NCBI RefSeq assembly: GCF_003010935.1
Contig: NZ_PGGN01000007.1
Coordinates: 1 to 64,000 of the forward strand
Source: Phyllobacterium endophyticum
GTDB lineage: Bacteria > Pseudomonadota > Alphaproteobacteria > Rhizobiales > Rhizobiaceae
Direction: 5' to 3'
DNA length: 64,000 nt
Below the pieces are notes generated by a model that was not told where the DNA came from, searched no databases, and worked only from the letters and a program-made list of their open reading frames with translations. The position numbers and the translations under genes are program-made. Below are positions 42,873-51,545 of the stretch, piece by piece (position 1 is the stretch's first letter; each line of letters starts with the position of its first letter).

Positions 42873-44093
42873 CTATTGCTTCGGCGCGTCAGCCGGCGGT
42901 TCCTGCATGGCGCAGGTGATATCGCCACCCGGCGCTGCTGCGCAGACTTCGGTGGCGTGGGTCACCTGATGCGTTGCGTTGAATGCGAGGTCGTCCGAAA
43001 CCACACCCTTGTGGTGCAATGTTTTCAGCGCTTCAACCGTCTTGTCGGGATCGAGAGAACCAGCTTTTTCCCATGCTTCGGCAAGGAAATGCACATAATC
43101 GTAATAGAGCAGCGACACGGACGACGTCACGCCCTTTGGTGCGCCGGCCGCAAAATACGCGTCGAAGTATGCTTTGGCCTTCGGATTGGACGACTCGCCC
43201 CAGCAGACTGGCACGCAGCTCATCGCCACGGGGACATCTGCCGACAACCCTTGCTCTTTCCATATACCGGGGTCGACACCGAAGAGGAAATAGCTCGGTG
43301 CGACACCGAGTTCCAGCGCCTGGGGAAGTGCAGTCAGCGTCGAGTCGCCATTGTACCAGAAATGGACGACATCCGGCTTCAGGCTCTTGGCGCGCGTAAG
43401 AAAGGGCGAAAAGTCCGTCGTGTCCGGAGGATAGAATATGATGTCCGGAACGTCCTGGCCTTCGGATTTCAGCGCAGCAAAATAATAGGAGGACAGGAAT
43501 TGCCCGGTCGCGTCGTTGCCGACAATCAGCACGGATTTTTTAAGCGGGTGACCGACAAGCGGCTCCAGCAGTTTGAGCACGCCGCGCGCGGTCGAACCGC
43601 TGCGCTGAAACTCCTGAGGCTCAGTCTGGAAGAGATAGTGATCTTCTCCGCCGTTGGCGACAGAACTCTCCGTCAGCACTTTGGCAAGCGTACTGTTGCC
43701 GGCGAAATGCAGGACCTTGGCCGGTTGCGTGATCTTGGCCATGGCCAGTGTGAAGTCGTGGGTTTCCGATCCGAAGATCGCCGCGACTTTCTCGTCGCGC
43801 ACGAGCTCTTGTGTTGCCGCGATTGCCGTCGAAATGTCAGTACGGTCATCGCGCTTTAGAAGTTCGAGCCTGTAGGTCTTGTCGCCGACCTTTACACCTC
43901 CCTCGTCATTGATCTCCTTGACGGCGAGGCTGACACCTGCAGGCAGCGTGTGGCCTGCGGAGACGAAGGCCCCGGACTCGGCTGCCACGACACCGATCTT
44001 GATTGTCTCTGCCGCATCCTCAGCCAGCACTGGATATGTGAGTACGCCGAGGAACAGCGCGAGGCTCGCGCTCCTCAATAAAGTCGATTCCAT
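42873..44093 (-). CDS. Branched-chain-type ABC transporter substrate-binding protein
   Basis: A 406-residue periplasmic protein of the Leu/Ile/Val-binding (type 1) family. Residues 1-24 form a signal peptide (LFLGVLTYPVLAED). The mature protein starts IKIGVVAAESGAFVSAGHTL and contains RLELLKRDDRTDISTAIAAT. Extra Cys residues near the C-terminus (EVCAAAPGGDITCAM and CVPVCWG) suggest disulfides, less usual for this family. GGGAGG lies 7 nt before the ATG at 44093. A perfect TTGT-N3-ACAA palindrome lies 38 bp upstream. The ligand is inferred to be the LarA substrate or its isomer. Confidence 0.9.
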   Translation of the reverse strand: MESTLLRSASLALFLGVLTYPVLAEDAAETIKIGVVAAESGAFVSAGHTLPAGVSLAVKEINDEGGVKVGDKTYRLELLKRDDRTDISTAIAATQELVRDEKVAAIFGSETHDFTLAMAKITQPAKVLHFAGNSTLAKVLTESSVANGGEDHYLFQTEPQEFQRSGSTARGVLKLLEPLVGHPLKKSVLIVGNDATGQFLSSYYFAALKSEGQDVPDIIFYPPDTTDFSPFLTRAKSLKPDVVHFWYNGDSTLTALPQALELGVAPSYFLFGVDPGIWKEQGLSADVPVAMSCVPVCWGESSNPKAKAYFDAYFAAGAPKGVTSSVSLLYYDYVHFLAEAWEKAGSLDPDKTVEALKTLHHKGVVSDDLAFNATHQVTHATEVCAAAPGGDITCAMQEPPADAPKQ

Positions 44094-44130
44094 AATAGAT
44101 CCTCCCGATCCATATCTTGCAATCTTACCG

Positions 44131-44145
44131 GGTTGTCGTACAACC
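44131..44145. promoter_or_regulatory. Perfect GntR-type operator of the liv-larA operon
   Basis: GGTTGTCGTACAACC has 6-bp perfect arms around a 3-bp centre. It is the best copy of the motif also found at 23533-23547 and 25277-25291, and is placed where a repressor would block the promoter 38-52 bp upstream of the start codon. Confidence 0.7.
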
Positions 44146-44308
44146 ATGTTCTCTGTTAATCCTGCGGTCGGTGATTGTCAAGTCGCAGCGGAAGAACCCG
44201 CGCCGAGCCACCCCTGCGGCGAGCGATTGGGTCGGGCATGATCTGGGCCCAGGAGATGCCAGGGTCAAACCTGTGGGGCCGGGATCGACGATAGAAACTA
44301 CCGCCGCA

Positions 44309-44956
44309 TCACTCGTCGAAAGGCGCTGCAGCGACGAGATCGACCGAGGAAGAAGCCTTGTAACCGGGAACCAGACGCTCGCCAAAATCCCGGACAAAAT
44401 TGTCGTAGGTGGTTTCCGGCTGCGTTTGGGCGATGTGGCAAAAACATGCAGTCATTCTTTCCTTCATTCCAAGTCGGGGGAACTCGGCAATAATCGCCTG
44501 CACCTCGGACCGAGGAATAAGACTATAGCCGAGGCCCACAACATCAAGGCAGATACCGGTCGTGCAAAGTGCAATTTCCGTCTCCTTGTAGAGCCCGATC
44601 GAAGGCGTCGAGTTGAGAGCCACGCTGTCCCAGATCAGTTGGGCGCGCCGTCGATCGAGCCCGGATTCGATCGCGAAATTTCGAGCAAGATCGGCGGCTT
44701 CCACTTCGAAACGGCGAGGCCCCGCAAATCGGTCATTGAGGGTGATGTCGTGCAGTAACGCGCCGACTGCGAGCACTTCGGCGTCGTGCGTTGCGTTCTG
44801 CACCTCGGCGATCTTCACCGCAAAGAGCCAGGATCGCATGACATGATTGAAGAGATAAGGCTCACAGGCCTCCCGCGCATAGTTGATTGCTCGCTCGACG
44901 AGCTTCGTTCTGGGAACCGAAATACCGGCGATCATGCGTGTTTCCATCGCAGTCAT
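44309..44956 (-). CDS. HD-domain hydrolase
   Basis: A 215-residue protein of the HD superfamily. Metal-ligand motifs are visible as FNHVMRSWLFA (first His), GALLHDITLND (HD pair) and a later region DSVALNSTPSIGLYKETEI. It resembles the cyanamide-hydratase-like/YP-HD group more than nucleotide phosphohydrolases. The residue near the second metal site differs, so the substrate is open. GAGAGG lies 7 nt before the ATG at 44956. It stands upstream of, and in line with, the liv-larA operon but 215 bp away with its own operator between, so it is probably separate. Confidence 0.75.
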   Translation of the reverse strand: MTAMETRMIAGISVPRTKLVERAINYAREACEPYLFNHVMRSWLFAVKIAEVQNATHDAEVLAVGALLHDITLNDRFAGPRRFEVEAADLARNFAIESGLDRRRAQLIWDSVALNSTPSIGLYKETEIALCTTGICLDVVGLGYSLIPRSEVQAIIAEFPRLGMKERMTACFCHIAQTQPETTYDNFVRDFGERLVPGYKASSSVDLVAAAPFDE

Positions 44957-45032
44957 GTTTCAACCTCTCTGCTGTAGGGTGATAATCGGGGAGCACGCGG
45001 CGCTTCAGCACCGTTCCCTTTCCTTCGAAGTG

Positions 45033-45068
45033 CCGCATGCGATCTCCTGGATATCCGATCGCATGCGG
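45033..45068. repeat. Long perfect inverted repeat (possible terminator)
   Basis: CCGCATGCGATC at 45033-45044 and GATCGCATGCGG at 45057-45068 are perfect 12-bp arms around TCCTGGATATCC, which itself contains the palindrome GGATATCC. It lies 31 bp past the MBL stop and 76 bp before the HD start. No T-tract follows on either strand. Confidence 0.55.
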
Positions 45069-45098
45069 TAGCCGTCTGGCACCTAAGCCAATATGCGC

Positions 45099-46067
45099 TT
45101 AGTAGTCCCAGAAGACTGGTACCCAACGAAAGGCATCGCCATCGACTGCAACGTGGCCGACCGACGGGAACGGCATATGAGTGGCCACCAGCAGTTCCCC
45201 TGTCGCCGCCAATTCCCGCAAGAGCCGGACCCGAACGCGCGCAGCTTCCTCGGGATCATGCTCGAAGCCGTTGAACCAGTCGGGGTGCTCGAAGCCAACC
45301 GCGAACACGGCATCGCCGGCGAACATCAGCCGGTCGTTGCCGGATGCAACGCGGACGACGCTGTGCCCGGGGGTATGGCCGCCGGTGCGAGAGACGACGA
45401 CACCCGGAGCCACCTCGTATTCCTCATCGAACAGCCGTAGCTGATCATGGTATTCCTTGGCGAACTGTTTGGCAGCCGCCCGAAGTGCATCCGGGAAGCC
45501 GGTAGGCATGTTGACACGCGTGAAATCGGGCGCCTCCCAGAACTTGACCTCGGCAGCGGCAACGTGAATGCGCAGGTCCGGACGCAACCTGTCCTTCACG
45601 CCTTCGACGAGCAGCCCGCCAACGTGGTCCATATGCATGTGAGTCAGCACGACGTCGGTAACGGACCCGAGTTCTATACCGGCTCCCTCCAGCCGCTTCA
45701 CCAATTGCCCAGCCCGGGGCAGGTTCAATTCCGGATCGAGCCCAAGTCCGGCATCGATAAGGATGACCTGTGCGCCGCTGCGCACCACCACAGCGTTCAG
45801 CGCCCAGTCGAAAGCGTCCCGAGGCAGGAACATGTGGTCCAGCCATGCGGCGCGTTCCGTGGGGTCGGCATTATGTCCCAACATTTTAGTCGGAAGGGGC
45901 AGCACCCCATCGCTGATCACCAGCACTTCAATATCGCCGATCTTCACCGCATAGCGCGATGGAACCAGTTCATCGGTTGCCGATCGACCGGCGCGTCGGG
46001 TGTTGTCCAAGCTCTTGTCTTTCTCCTGCTGATCCATCCTTGGGGGATTTGCTAATGCCTGCGTCAT
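45099..46067 (-). CDS. MBL-fold metallo-hydrolase
   Basis: A 322-residue metallo-beta-lactamase-fold protein. The dinuclear metal motif is VVLTHMHMDHVGGLLVEGVK (HxHxDH), with further ligands in SRTGGHTPGHSVV and MFAGDAVFAVGFEHPDW. It fits the lactonase/AttM-like or general hydrolase group; a quorum-quenching activity is possible but not shown. The N-terminal 35 residues are polar and probably disordered, with no signal peptide. A start at the internal Met 11 is an alternative. It is monocistronic. Confidence 0.85.
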   Translation of the reverse strand: MTQALANPPRMDQQEKDKSLDNTRRAGRSATDELVPSRYAVKIGDIEVLVISDGVLPLPTKMLGHNADPTERAAWLDHMFLPRDAFDWALNAVVVRSGAQVILIDAGLGLDPELNLPRAGQLVKRLEGAGIELGSVTDVVLTHMHMDHVGGLLVEGVKDRLRPDLRIHVAAAEVKFWEAPDFTRVNMPTGFPDALRAAAKQFAKEYHDQLRLFDEEYEVAPGVVVSRTGGHTPGHSVVRVASGNDRLMFAGDAVFAVGFEHPDWFNGFEHDPEEAARVRVRLLRELAATGELLVATHMPFPSVGHVAVDGDAFRWVPVFWDY

Positions 46068-46316
46068 GATGCGCTCCTGTTCTGCGGGATTGGAACGTGC
46101 CGGGCACGAACCATGCAGCGGAGTGTATTGGGACGCATTTGGGCGGTCGATTGGCTCAAGGAAGAGGAGAAGCTACACCAGAGAACAGGGTAGACTGACC
46201 TGTTCGTTTACAAGCACAGAGGTTTAGCCAAGGCGAAGCTGGCGTGAGGAACGGGGCCACCTATCAACGCAGCCGTGATACCGACCCTGAAAAACCCGCC
46301 AAAGTGTGGATTCGGA

Positions 46317-46682
46317 TCAGCATTGTCGGTCGTCCAGGGCCTTGCGGACGGCGGCGAGCAGGGTGTGCCCGTCGAAAGGCTTGCGCAGAAACCCGTCAAT
46401 GCCCCGGGCGCGTTGCTGGTCTGCGATTTCATGGCGTCCTGTGATCAGGAATATAGGCAGTTGCGGATTCGTCTGCCGGGCAAGATCCCGGAGTTCGAAT
46501 CCATCGGCGCCGGGCATACCGATATCGGTAATCAACACATCGACGCCTTCAAGCCCGGAAGCGAGCAGCGCCTCACCCGAGAGGAAGCTGCGAGTTCCGT
46601 ACCCCCCCGATTCCAGGAGTTCCACCAATGAGGCAAGCACCCTCGGGTCGTCGTCGACGATCGCAACCACAGGCTTGTTCAT
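46317..46682 (-). CDS. Single-domain response regulator
   Basis: A 121-residue receiver. It has the acidic pair in VAIVDDDPRVLASLVELLES, the phospho-acceptor Asp in VDVLITDIGMPGADGFELRD, and Thr and Lys in FLITGRHE and FLRKPFDGHTLL. There is no output domain. It is 29 bp downstream of the three-PAS kinase gene, so it is the likely cognate partner, probably passing the signal on or acting as a phosphate sink. It resembles the receiver part of FixJ-type regulators. Confidence 0.9.
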   Translation of the reverse strand: MNKPVVAIVDDDPRVLASLVELLESGGYGTRSFLSGEALLASGLEGVDVLITDIGMPGADGFELRDLARQTNPQLPIFLITGRHEIADQQRARGIDGFLRKPFDGHTLLAAVRKALDDRQC

Positions 46683-46711
46683 ATCGTCCTCCCTATGGCC
46701 CAGCTATCTGG

Positions 46712-48685
46712 TCACGGCATCTTCGCCACGTCCAGCGGCAGGGTGAAAACGAATTTCGCGCCGTGCGGTTCATTCTTTTCGGCCCATAACCGACCACCAT
46801 GCGATTCGACGATCGAGCGGCAAATTGCCAGGCCCATACCCATTCCCTGGTCTTTGGTAGTAAAAAACGGCTCGAAAATCTTGTCGGGGAACTGGACGCC
46901 CCTCCCCCTGTCGCTGACCTCGACGCGAACCATATCGCCCGCGCGGCAGGCACGGATATGGAGAACACGTTCGCTCGAAACGGAAGCCATCGCATCCATG
47001 CCGTTGCGCATGAGATTGACCAGCACCTGCTGAATCTGTACCCGGTCGAACGGGACGAGCCGAAGACCGCTCTCGCCTTCGATAACCGTAGCAATGCGTC
47101 GACGACCCGCCTCCTCCGCAAGCAGGTCACGCGCCTGCCTGACAACGGCGCCAAGCTCGGCACTGTCACGCTTGTCTGTCGATTGCTTGAAGAGCGCGCG
47201 AATGCGGCTGATGACATCCGCTGCGGAATTGGCGCTATGAACTATGCGATCCAGCGTTTTCTGAGCGCGGTCGATATTGGGCGGCTCGGCGTTGAGCCAG
47301 CGCTGGCAGGCGCTGGAGTAGTTCATGACTGCCGAAAGCGGCTGGTTTATCTCATGCGCGATAGAGGCTGACAATTCTGCGAGGCTGGCGGCCTGACTGG
47401 AGCGGGCGAGATTTTCCTGGGCTCGGCTCAGTTCCTCTTGGGCATGCACCTGATCCTCGATATCCAGACAGATTCCGTTCCATTGAACGATTTCGCCGTC
47501 GCCATTGCGCATTGCCGAAGCACGGGTCTCCACCCAGCGGTACACGCCGTCAAAGCGCCGCAGCCGGTGTCGCAGCAGATAGGGCTCTCCGGTTGCCAGT
47601 GAGTGGGCGTACCGTACTTTGACCATGGCCAGATCGTCGGGATGGATCACGGTGTCGAGCGTACCGTCCAGCCGGGATTTTCCGAGACCATCCGTTTCTT
47701 CGAGATTGAAACCGAGATACTGGCGGAGACGCTGACTGCGATATATCGGCTTGCCGTCCGGCAAAGCGCAATAGATCAGCGCGGGCAACGTCTCGACGAG
47801 TTGCTGAAGGTGTTGCTCGCTCTCGCGCAGCGCTTCCTGGGTGGTTATCAGGTCATGGATGTCGGAGCTCACGCCATACCATTTGACGATCGTGCCCGAT
47901 TCATCCCGCAACGGTTCGGCCCGCGTCTCGGTCCAGCGATAGTTGCCGCCGGCACGCTGCTGGCGGTATCGCTGGATGTAAGGAACACCTGCCTTGACCG
48001 AATGCAGGAAAGCCTCTCGCGCTGCCGCCCTGTCCTCCGGGTGAACGACGCCGAGCGAAGGCGATTGATCCGGCGCGGTCATATATTCGAGCGTGGCACC
48101 GGTCACTTCCGCGAAGGACTTGTTGACATAGGTCGGAGTTCCATTGGCCGTTGTGCTCCAGATGAGCGCCGGTACAGTGTCGATAAGCTGCTGCAATTGC
48201 CGTTCGCGCACTCGGAGTGCGGCCTCGGTTCTCTTCGACATATCGGGGGCTTCGGTGCTGGTCCCGTAATCCGCGACGATCACGGTGCCGTACCATCCGG
48301 CGATTGCGCCGTCTCCGTCATGGATCGGCTGCCCGGTGTTGCGCGCCCAGCCATAGATTCCGCTCGCGCGTAGCATCCGGTGCTCGACATTGTAGTGCTC
48401 GCCCGTTTGCAGGCACCGGCGCCATTCGACAGCGGCCGCATCGTAGTCTTCCGGGTGGATGACCTGTCTCCAGCCCAACTTGTCCGGCTGCGAATTGAGG
48501 CTTTCCAGGCTTATGCCGAAAAAGCCGCGCGCAGCCGGTGTCACATAGATAAAATTGCCGGCGGCATCCGTTGACCAGGCATTACCGGTAATCCGTTCGA
48601 CCACCTTCGCCGCCTGTACGGCATCGATATCGGGGTATCGTGACGATCCACTCTCCACCCCCGATGTTCCTGCGAACTTCGACAT
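46712..48685 (-). CDS. Cytoplasmic three-PAS sensor histidine kinase
   Basis: A 657-residue kinase without membrane segments. Three PAS/PAC units follow each other (about residues 28-150, 170-290 and 300-420), marked by YGWARNTGQPIHDGDGAIAG, YRWTETRAEPLRDESGTIVK and YRWVETRASAMRNGDGEIVQ. A HisKA domain of the HWE-free NtrB/FixL-like type follows (ASLAELSASIAHEINQPLSA), then the ATPase (LVNLMRNGMDAM, VSDRGRGV, GMGMGLAICRSIVESHGGRL). No haem-pocket His of FixL type stands out. The ATG at 48685 is most likely; 48721 is possible. Confidence 0.9.
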   Translation of the reverse strand: MSKFAGTSGVESGSSRYPDIDAVQAAKVVERITGNAWSTDAAGNFIYVTPAARGFFGISLESLNSQPDKLGWRQVIHPEDYDAAAVEWRRCLQTGEHYNVEHRMLRASGIYGWARNTGQPIHDGDGAIAGWYGTVIVADYGTSTEAPDMSKRTEAALRVRERQLQQLIDTVPALIWSTTANGTPTYVNKSFAEVTGATLEYMTAPDQSPSLGVVHPEDRAAAREAFLHSVKAGVPYIQRYRQQRAGGNYRWTETRAEPLRDESGTIVKWYGVSSDIHDLITTQEALRESEQHLQQLVETLPALIYCALPDGKPIYRSQRLRQYLGFNLEETDGLGKSRLDGTLDTVIHPDDLAMVKVRYAHSLATGEPYLLRHRLRRFDGVYRWVETRASAMRNGDGEIVQWNGICLDIEDQVHAQEELSRAQENLARSSQAASLAELSASIAHEINQPLSAVMNYSSACQRWLNAEPPNIDRAQKTLDRIVHSANSAADVISRIRALFKQSTDKRDSAELGAVVRQARDLLAEEAGRRRIATVIEGESGLRLVPFDRVQIQQVLVNLMRNGMDAMASVSSERVLHIRACRAGDMVRVEVSDRGRGVQFPDKIFEPFFTTKDQGMGMGLAICRSIVESHGGRLWAEKNEPHGAKFVFTLPLDVAKMP

Positions 48686-48947
48686 GCCCCAACCCGATCC
48701 TGTTGCATATAAGACCGCCATGCTGCGCCACGAATCGGGACAGCACCTACGGCCTATCTGTAGCAACGGTATATGGGAGCTTGCGACAAAAACACCTGTT
48801 CTGAAGGATAGGGCTGGGATTACGAGGCAAATTCAGCCCTCGAACGCTGCCGGCGGATGTCCGCCAGGCTCCAGACGCCCGGCGCGTAAACCGTGGCCCT
48901 CGTCCTTCCTTTGATGTTTTCGATTGGTTTAGGCTTGCCGCCGACAT

Positions 48948-50438
48948 TCAGGTGCTGAAGATCGTCCGGATCGACTTCAAGAAAGCGGAAGCGCTCCGCT
49001 CGTGTTTTACCGCTGCCAGCGGCAGCTGGCCGGTATCGCCGGACCGTGCGGCGAGCATTGACGCGACCTCTTCGGCTATCGCCGGGCGGTCGGCGATCAG
49101 GCGCGCAAAACTCTTCTGGTCGATCTCGTAAGCTGTGACCCGTGTCAGCGCTTGAAGCGTGTAGGCTTCATGCATTCCCGCAAGGAGCCCTGTTTCACCG
49201 AAGAAGTCGCCCGGCGAAAGCCGTCGTCTTTCCTGCTCGTCGTGCTGCATCGATACGACGCCGGTGCGGATAATCATCATCGTGGGCAGCGCCTGTCCCT
49301 GGGAGACGATGACATCGCCCCTGTGATATTCACGCTCCATGCCCGTTTGAGCCAGTTTCTCTCTTTCCGATCCGGTCAGGCCGGAGAAGATCGGATTTTC
49401 ATCGATGACTTCCTGCAGCGTCGCTTGAGGTGATCTGCCGGTTTCACCCGACGCAATTCCGTTGAATCTGGCGATTGCCGAGGGCGGCATCGCAAGCTGC
49501 AATCCGGTGGATCGGCAATGCCGGTAGAAACGATCGATCACCTCGTTTTGCGCCTTCATCCTCAGCATCGGATTGCTCACCCGGAAAAACAGATGGATTT
49601 CCAGTGCGGTCGCATCCAGGCCGCTTATCGAGACCAAGGGCGGCGGCTCCCGCATAATGGAATTGCAGCCCGCCAGAACCGTCAGCATGGCCTCCTCGAC
49701 AATCGAAGGAGCGTGTGTCGGCACCAGTCGCACATTTATCTTGAGGAGATGCGTTTCGTCTGGCCGGCTGACATTGGTCAGCTTCAGCTTCGCAAGGACG
49801 CTGTTGGGCAATACCACGATATTGTTGGCGCCCGTCAAAATCTGCGTCGAGCGCCAGGTGCTCGCGGTGACGCGTCCTTCCGTGCCGTCCTCAAGCAGTA
49901 TCCAATCGCCCAGCGCGTAGGTATGCCCGAAATTGAGGGCGACACCGGAAAAGACGTCGCCAAGCGTATTCTGGAGAGCAAGGCCGAGCGCAATGGCGAT
50001 GACGCCGGAAGTCGCGATCAGCGTTCCGACCGGAGCGTCGAAAACAAAAGCCAGTGCGGCGAGCGTGACGCACATGTAAACCGCGCCGACGACGATATCT
50101 TGAAGCAGGCGGGCCTCGCGCGGCCTGCCTTCCAGAACCAGATAGATCCGCACGAACCCAATGACAGCCCAGGAGAGATGGAGCCACCACAGCAACTGGG
50201 CGAAGACGATGAAAGCGGTCTGCTCGTCGCCAATATGAAGGCCTTTCGATTGACCAAGCGGAATATCTGCGAGAACAAGGACGCAAGTCATGGCTGCAAA
50301 GAAGATGATCTGCACCACGAGCCGCAGATTGGAACGCACGGGTCCAATGAATTTCCACACAACTATTCCGGTCAGGCCAAGAATGATCAGCCATGCCAGC
50401 GGCGTAGCGGCGATTTCAACCAGATAAGCCTGAACCAT
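48948..50438 (-). CDS. MscS-type channel with C-terminal cyclic-nucleotide-binding fold
   Basis: A 496-residue membrane protein. Four to five hydrophobic helices lead to the MscS pore helix (TSGVIAIALGLALQNTLGDV) and the beta domain (FGHTYALGDWILLEDGTEG, NNIVVLPNSVLAKLKLTNVS). Residues about 355-470 form a cNMP-binding fold: IFSGLTGSEREKLAQTGMER, then SPGDFFGETGLLAGMHEAYT. In that last motif the phosphate-binding Arg of real cAMP sites is Glu, so nucleotide binding is doubtful. It is downstream of the CBS gene with 24 bp between, hence a likely two-gene operon. Confidence 0.9.
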   Translation of the reverse strand: MVQAYLVEIAATPLAWLIILGLTGIVVWKFIGPVRSNLRLVVQIIFFAAMTCVLVLADIPLGQSKGLHIGDEQTAFIVFAQLLWWLHLSWAVIGFVRIYLVLEGRPREARLLQDIVVGAVYMCVTLAALAFVFDAPVGTLIATSGVIAIALGLALQNTLGDVFSGVALNFGHTYALGDWILLEDGTEGRVTASTWRSTQILTGANNIVVLPNSVLAKLKLTNVSRPDETHLLKINVRLVPTHAPSIVEEAMLTVLAGCNSIMREPPPLVSISGLDATALEIHLFFRVSNPMLRMKAQNEVIDRFYRHCRSTGLQLAMPPSAIARFNGIASGETGRSPQATLQEVIDENPIFSGLTGSEREKLAQTGMEREYHRGDVIVSQGQALPTMMIIRTGVVSMQHDEQERRRLSPGDFFGETGLLAGMHEAYTLQALTRVTAYEIDQKSFARLIADRPAIAEEVASMLAARSGDTGQLPLAAVKHERSASAFLKSIRTIFST

Positions 50439-50462
50439 GGTGATCGTCCCGATGTCCGGCGG

Positions 50463-50894
50463 TCAGTAACCGATGCCGGCGATATAGTTCGCCAGCATAT
50501 GTTCCTGCAGTTGTTCCTGCTCGAAGAGCACTTTCAGGGCGTCGCGGATATCAAGGACACCAAGCGGTTTTGCATCCACGCCGAGGACCGGCATGTTCTG
50601 GATGCGGTTTTCCACCATGACCTGCCATGCGGCCTGCAATTCGTCGACCGGGCTGCAGGAAATGATGTTACGGCTCATCAGCGTCTCGATACTGGTGTTC
50701 GGCTCGCGATCCGTCAGATGGCGAATGAGATCGGATTTGCTGAGCACCCCTGCCGCCTTGCCGCCTTCCTCGCTGACGACGGCCAGTCCTATCTGCGGAT
50801 TGGAAAGCGTCAACGCGGCCGTCTGCAGCGTCGCGGCGAGATCGATCACCATCAGGCGAGCCGATGTCATGGGATAGAGTTTTTCGATGCGCAT
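50463..50894 (-). CDS. CBS-domain pair protein
   Basis: A 143-residue protein made of two CBS motifs. The first spans about residues 8-65 (LQTAALTLSNPQIGLAVVSE then GVLSKSDLIRHLTDRE) and the second about 70-125 (CSPVDELQAAWQVMVENRIQ then KPLGVLDIRDALKVLFEQE). CBS pairs bind adenosine nucleotides and gate partner proteins. AGGAGG precedes the ATG at 50894, so upstream in-frame codons are not needed. It lies just before the MscS-like channel gene, and I infer that it modulates that channel or shares its regulation. Confidence 0.85.
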   Translation of the reverse strand: MRIEKLYPMTSARLMVIDLAATLQTAALTLSNPQIGLAVVSEEGGKAAGVLSKSDLIRHLTDREPNTSIETLMSRNIISCSPVDELQAAWQVMVENRIQNMPVLGVDAKPLGVLDIRDALKVLFEQEQLQEHMLANYIAGIGY

Positions 50895-51059
50895 GGGTTC
50901 CTCCTGGCGGCACTCGCTGGCGCTGCCGGGTATGTCGGTATTGGTCGGAACCGGCATGGCGCCGGCTATCGGTGCCATACCGTTGTCGATGTCAGGCAAC
51001 AGCCGCCGCCAAGGTCGGATCTGGTCAGCAAGTCCGAAGCCGCGGTCGCCTGAGCGGGC

Positions 51060-51473
51060 TTACTTTTCGTAAACCGTCAGGTTGGTTTCTTTCGTGTCGA
51101 CGACGAACACCGCAAGCAGGCGGGCGCGCTCCGTCTTGCTTGCGTTTTCGCTCACAGCGTGATGATCGCCGGGGAACTCGGAAAAGCTTTCGCCGGCACG
51201 GTAGACAGTCACGGGCCCGCCATTGACCTGGCTGGTGATCGCCCCCTCAAGCACCGTCGCGTAGATGAATGCAGAACTCGCGTGCGTATGGGCCGGCGAG
51301 GTGCCGCCGGGCGCATATTCGACAAGCACGCCCTTCATGCTCTTGCCGGGTACGTTCGGCAGCGGCTGGTCGTAGACCATCGTCACCTTTTCACCGCGCG
51401 AGGCGTCATGGGCCATGGCTGAAGGCACAGCGGCGAATAAGAGAGTCGTCGCGCAAAGCATTATCCTGATCAT
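51060..51473 (-). CDS. Secreted cupin-domain protein
   Basis: A 137-residue protein with a clear signal peptide (MIRIMLCATTLLFAAVPSAM, cleavage after AMA). The mature part is one small cupin barrel. The two motifs VEYAPGGTSPAHTHASSAFI and GESFSEFPGDHHAVSENASK carry the His and Glu metal-ligand positions. Function is not assigned; periplasmic single cupins often bind metal or small acids. AGGAG precedes the ATG at 51473. The gene follows the NmrA-like gene in the same direction with a 72-bp gap. Confidence 0.85.
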   Translation of the reverse strand: MIRIMLCATTLLFAAVPSAMAHDASRGEKVTMVYDQPLPNVPGKSMKGVLVEYAPGGTSPAHTHASSAFIYATVLEGAITSQVNGGPVTVYRAGESFSEFPGDHHAVSENASKTERARLLAVFVVDTKETNLTVYEK

Positions 51474-51545
51474 TTTTTCGTCTCCTTGTTGAATAGAGGT
51501 GTGCCGGTCCGTCGGGCGGCGAAACCGAAGTAATTTGCGAGGCAC

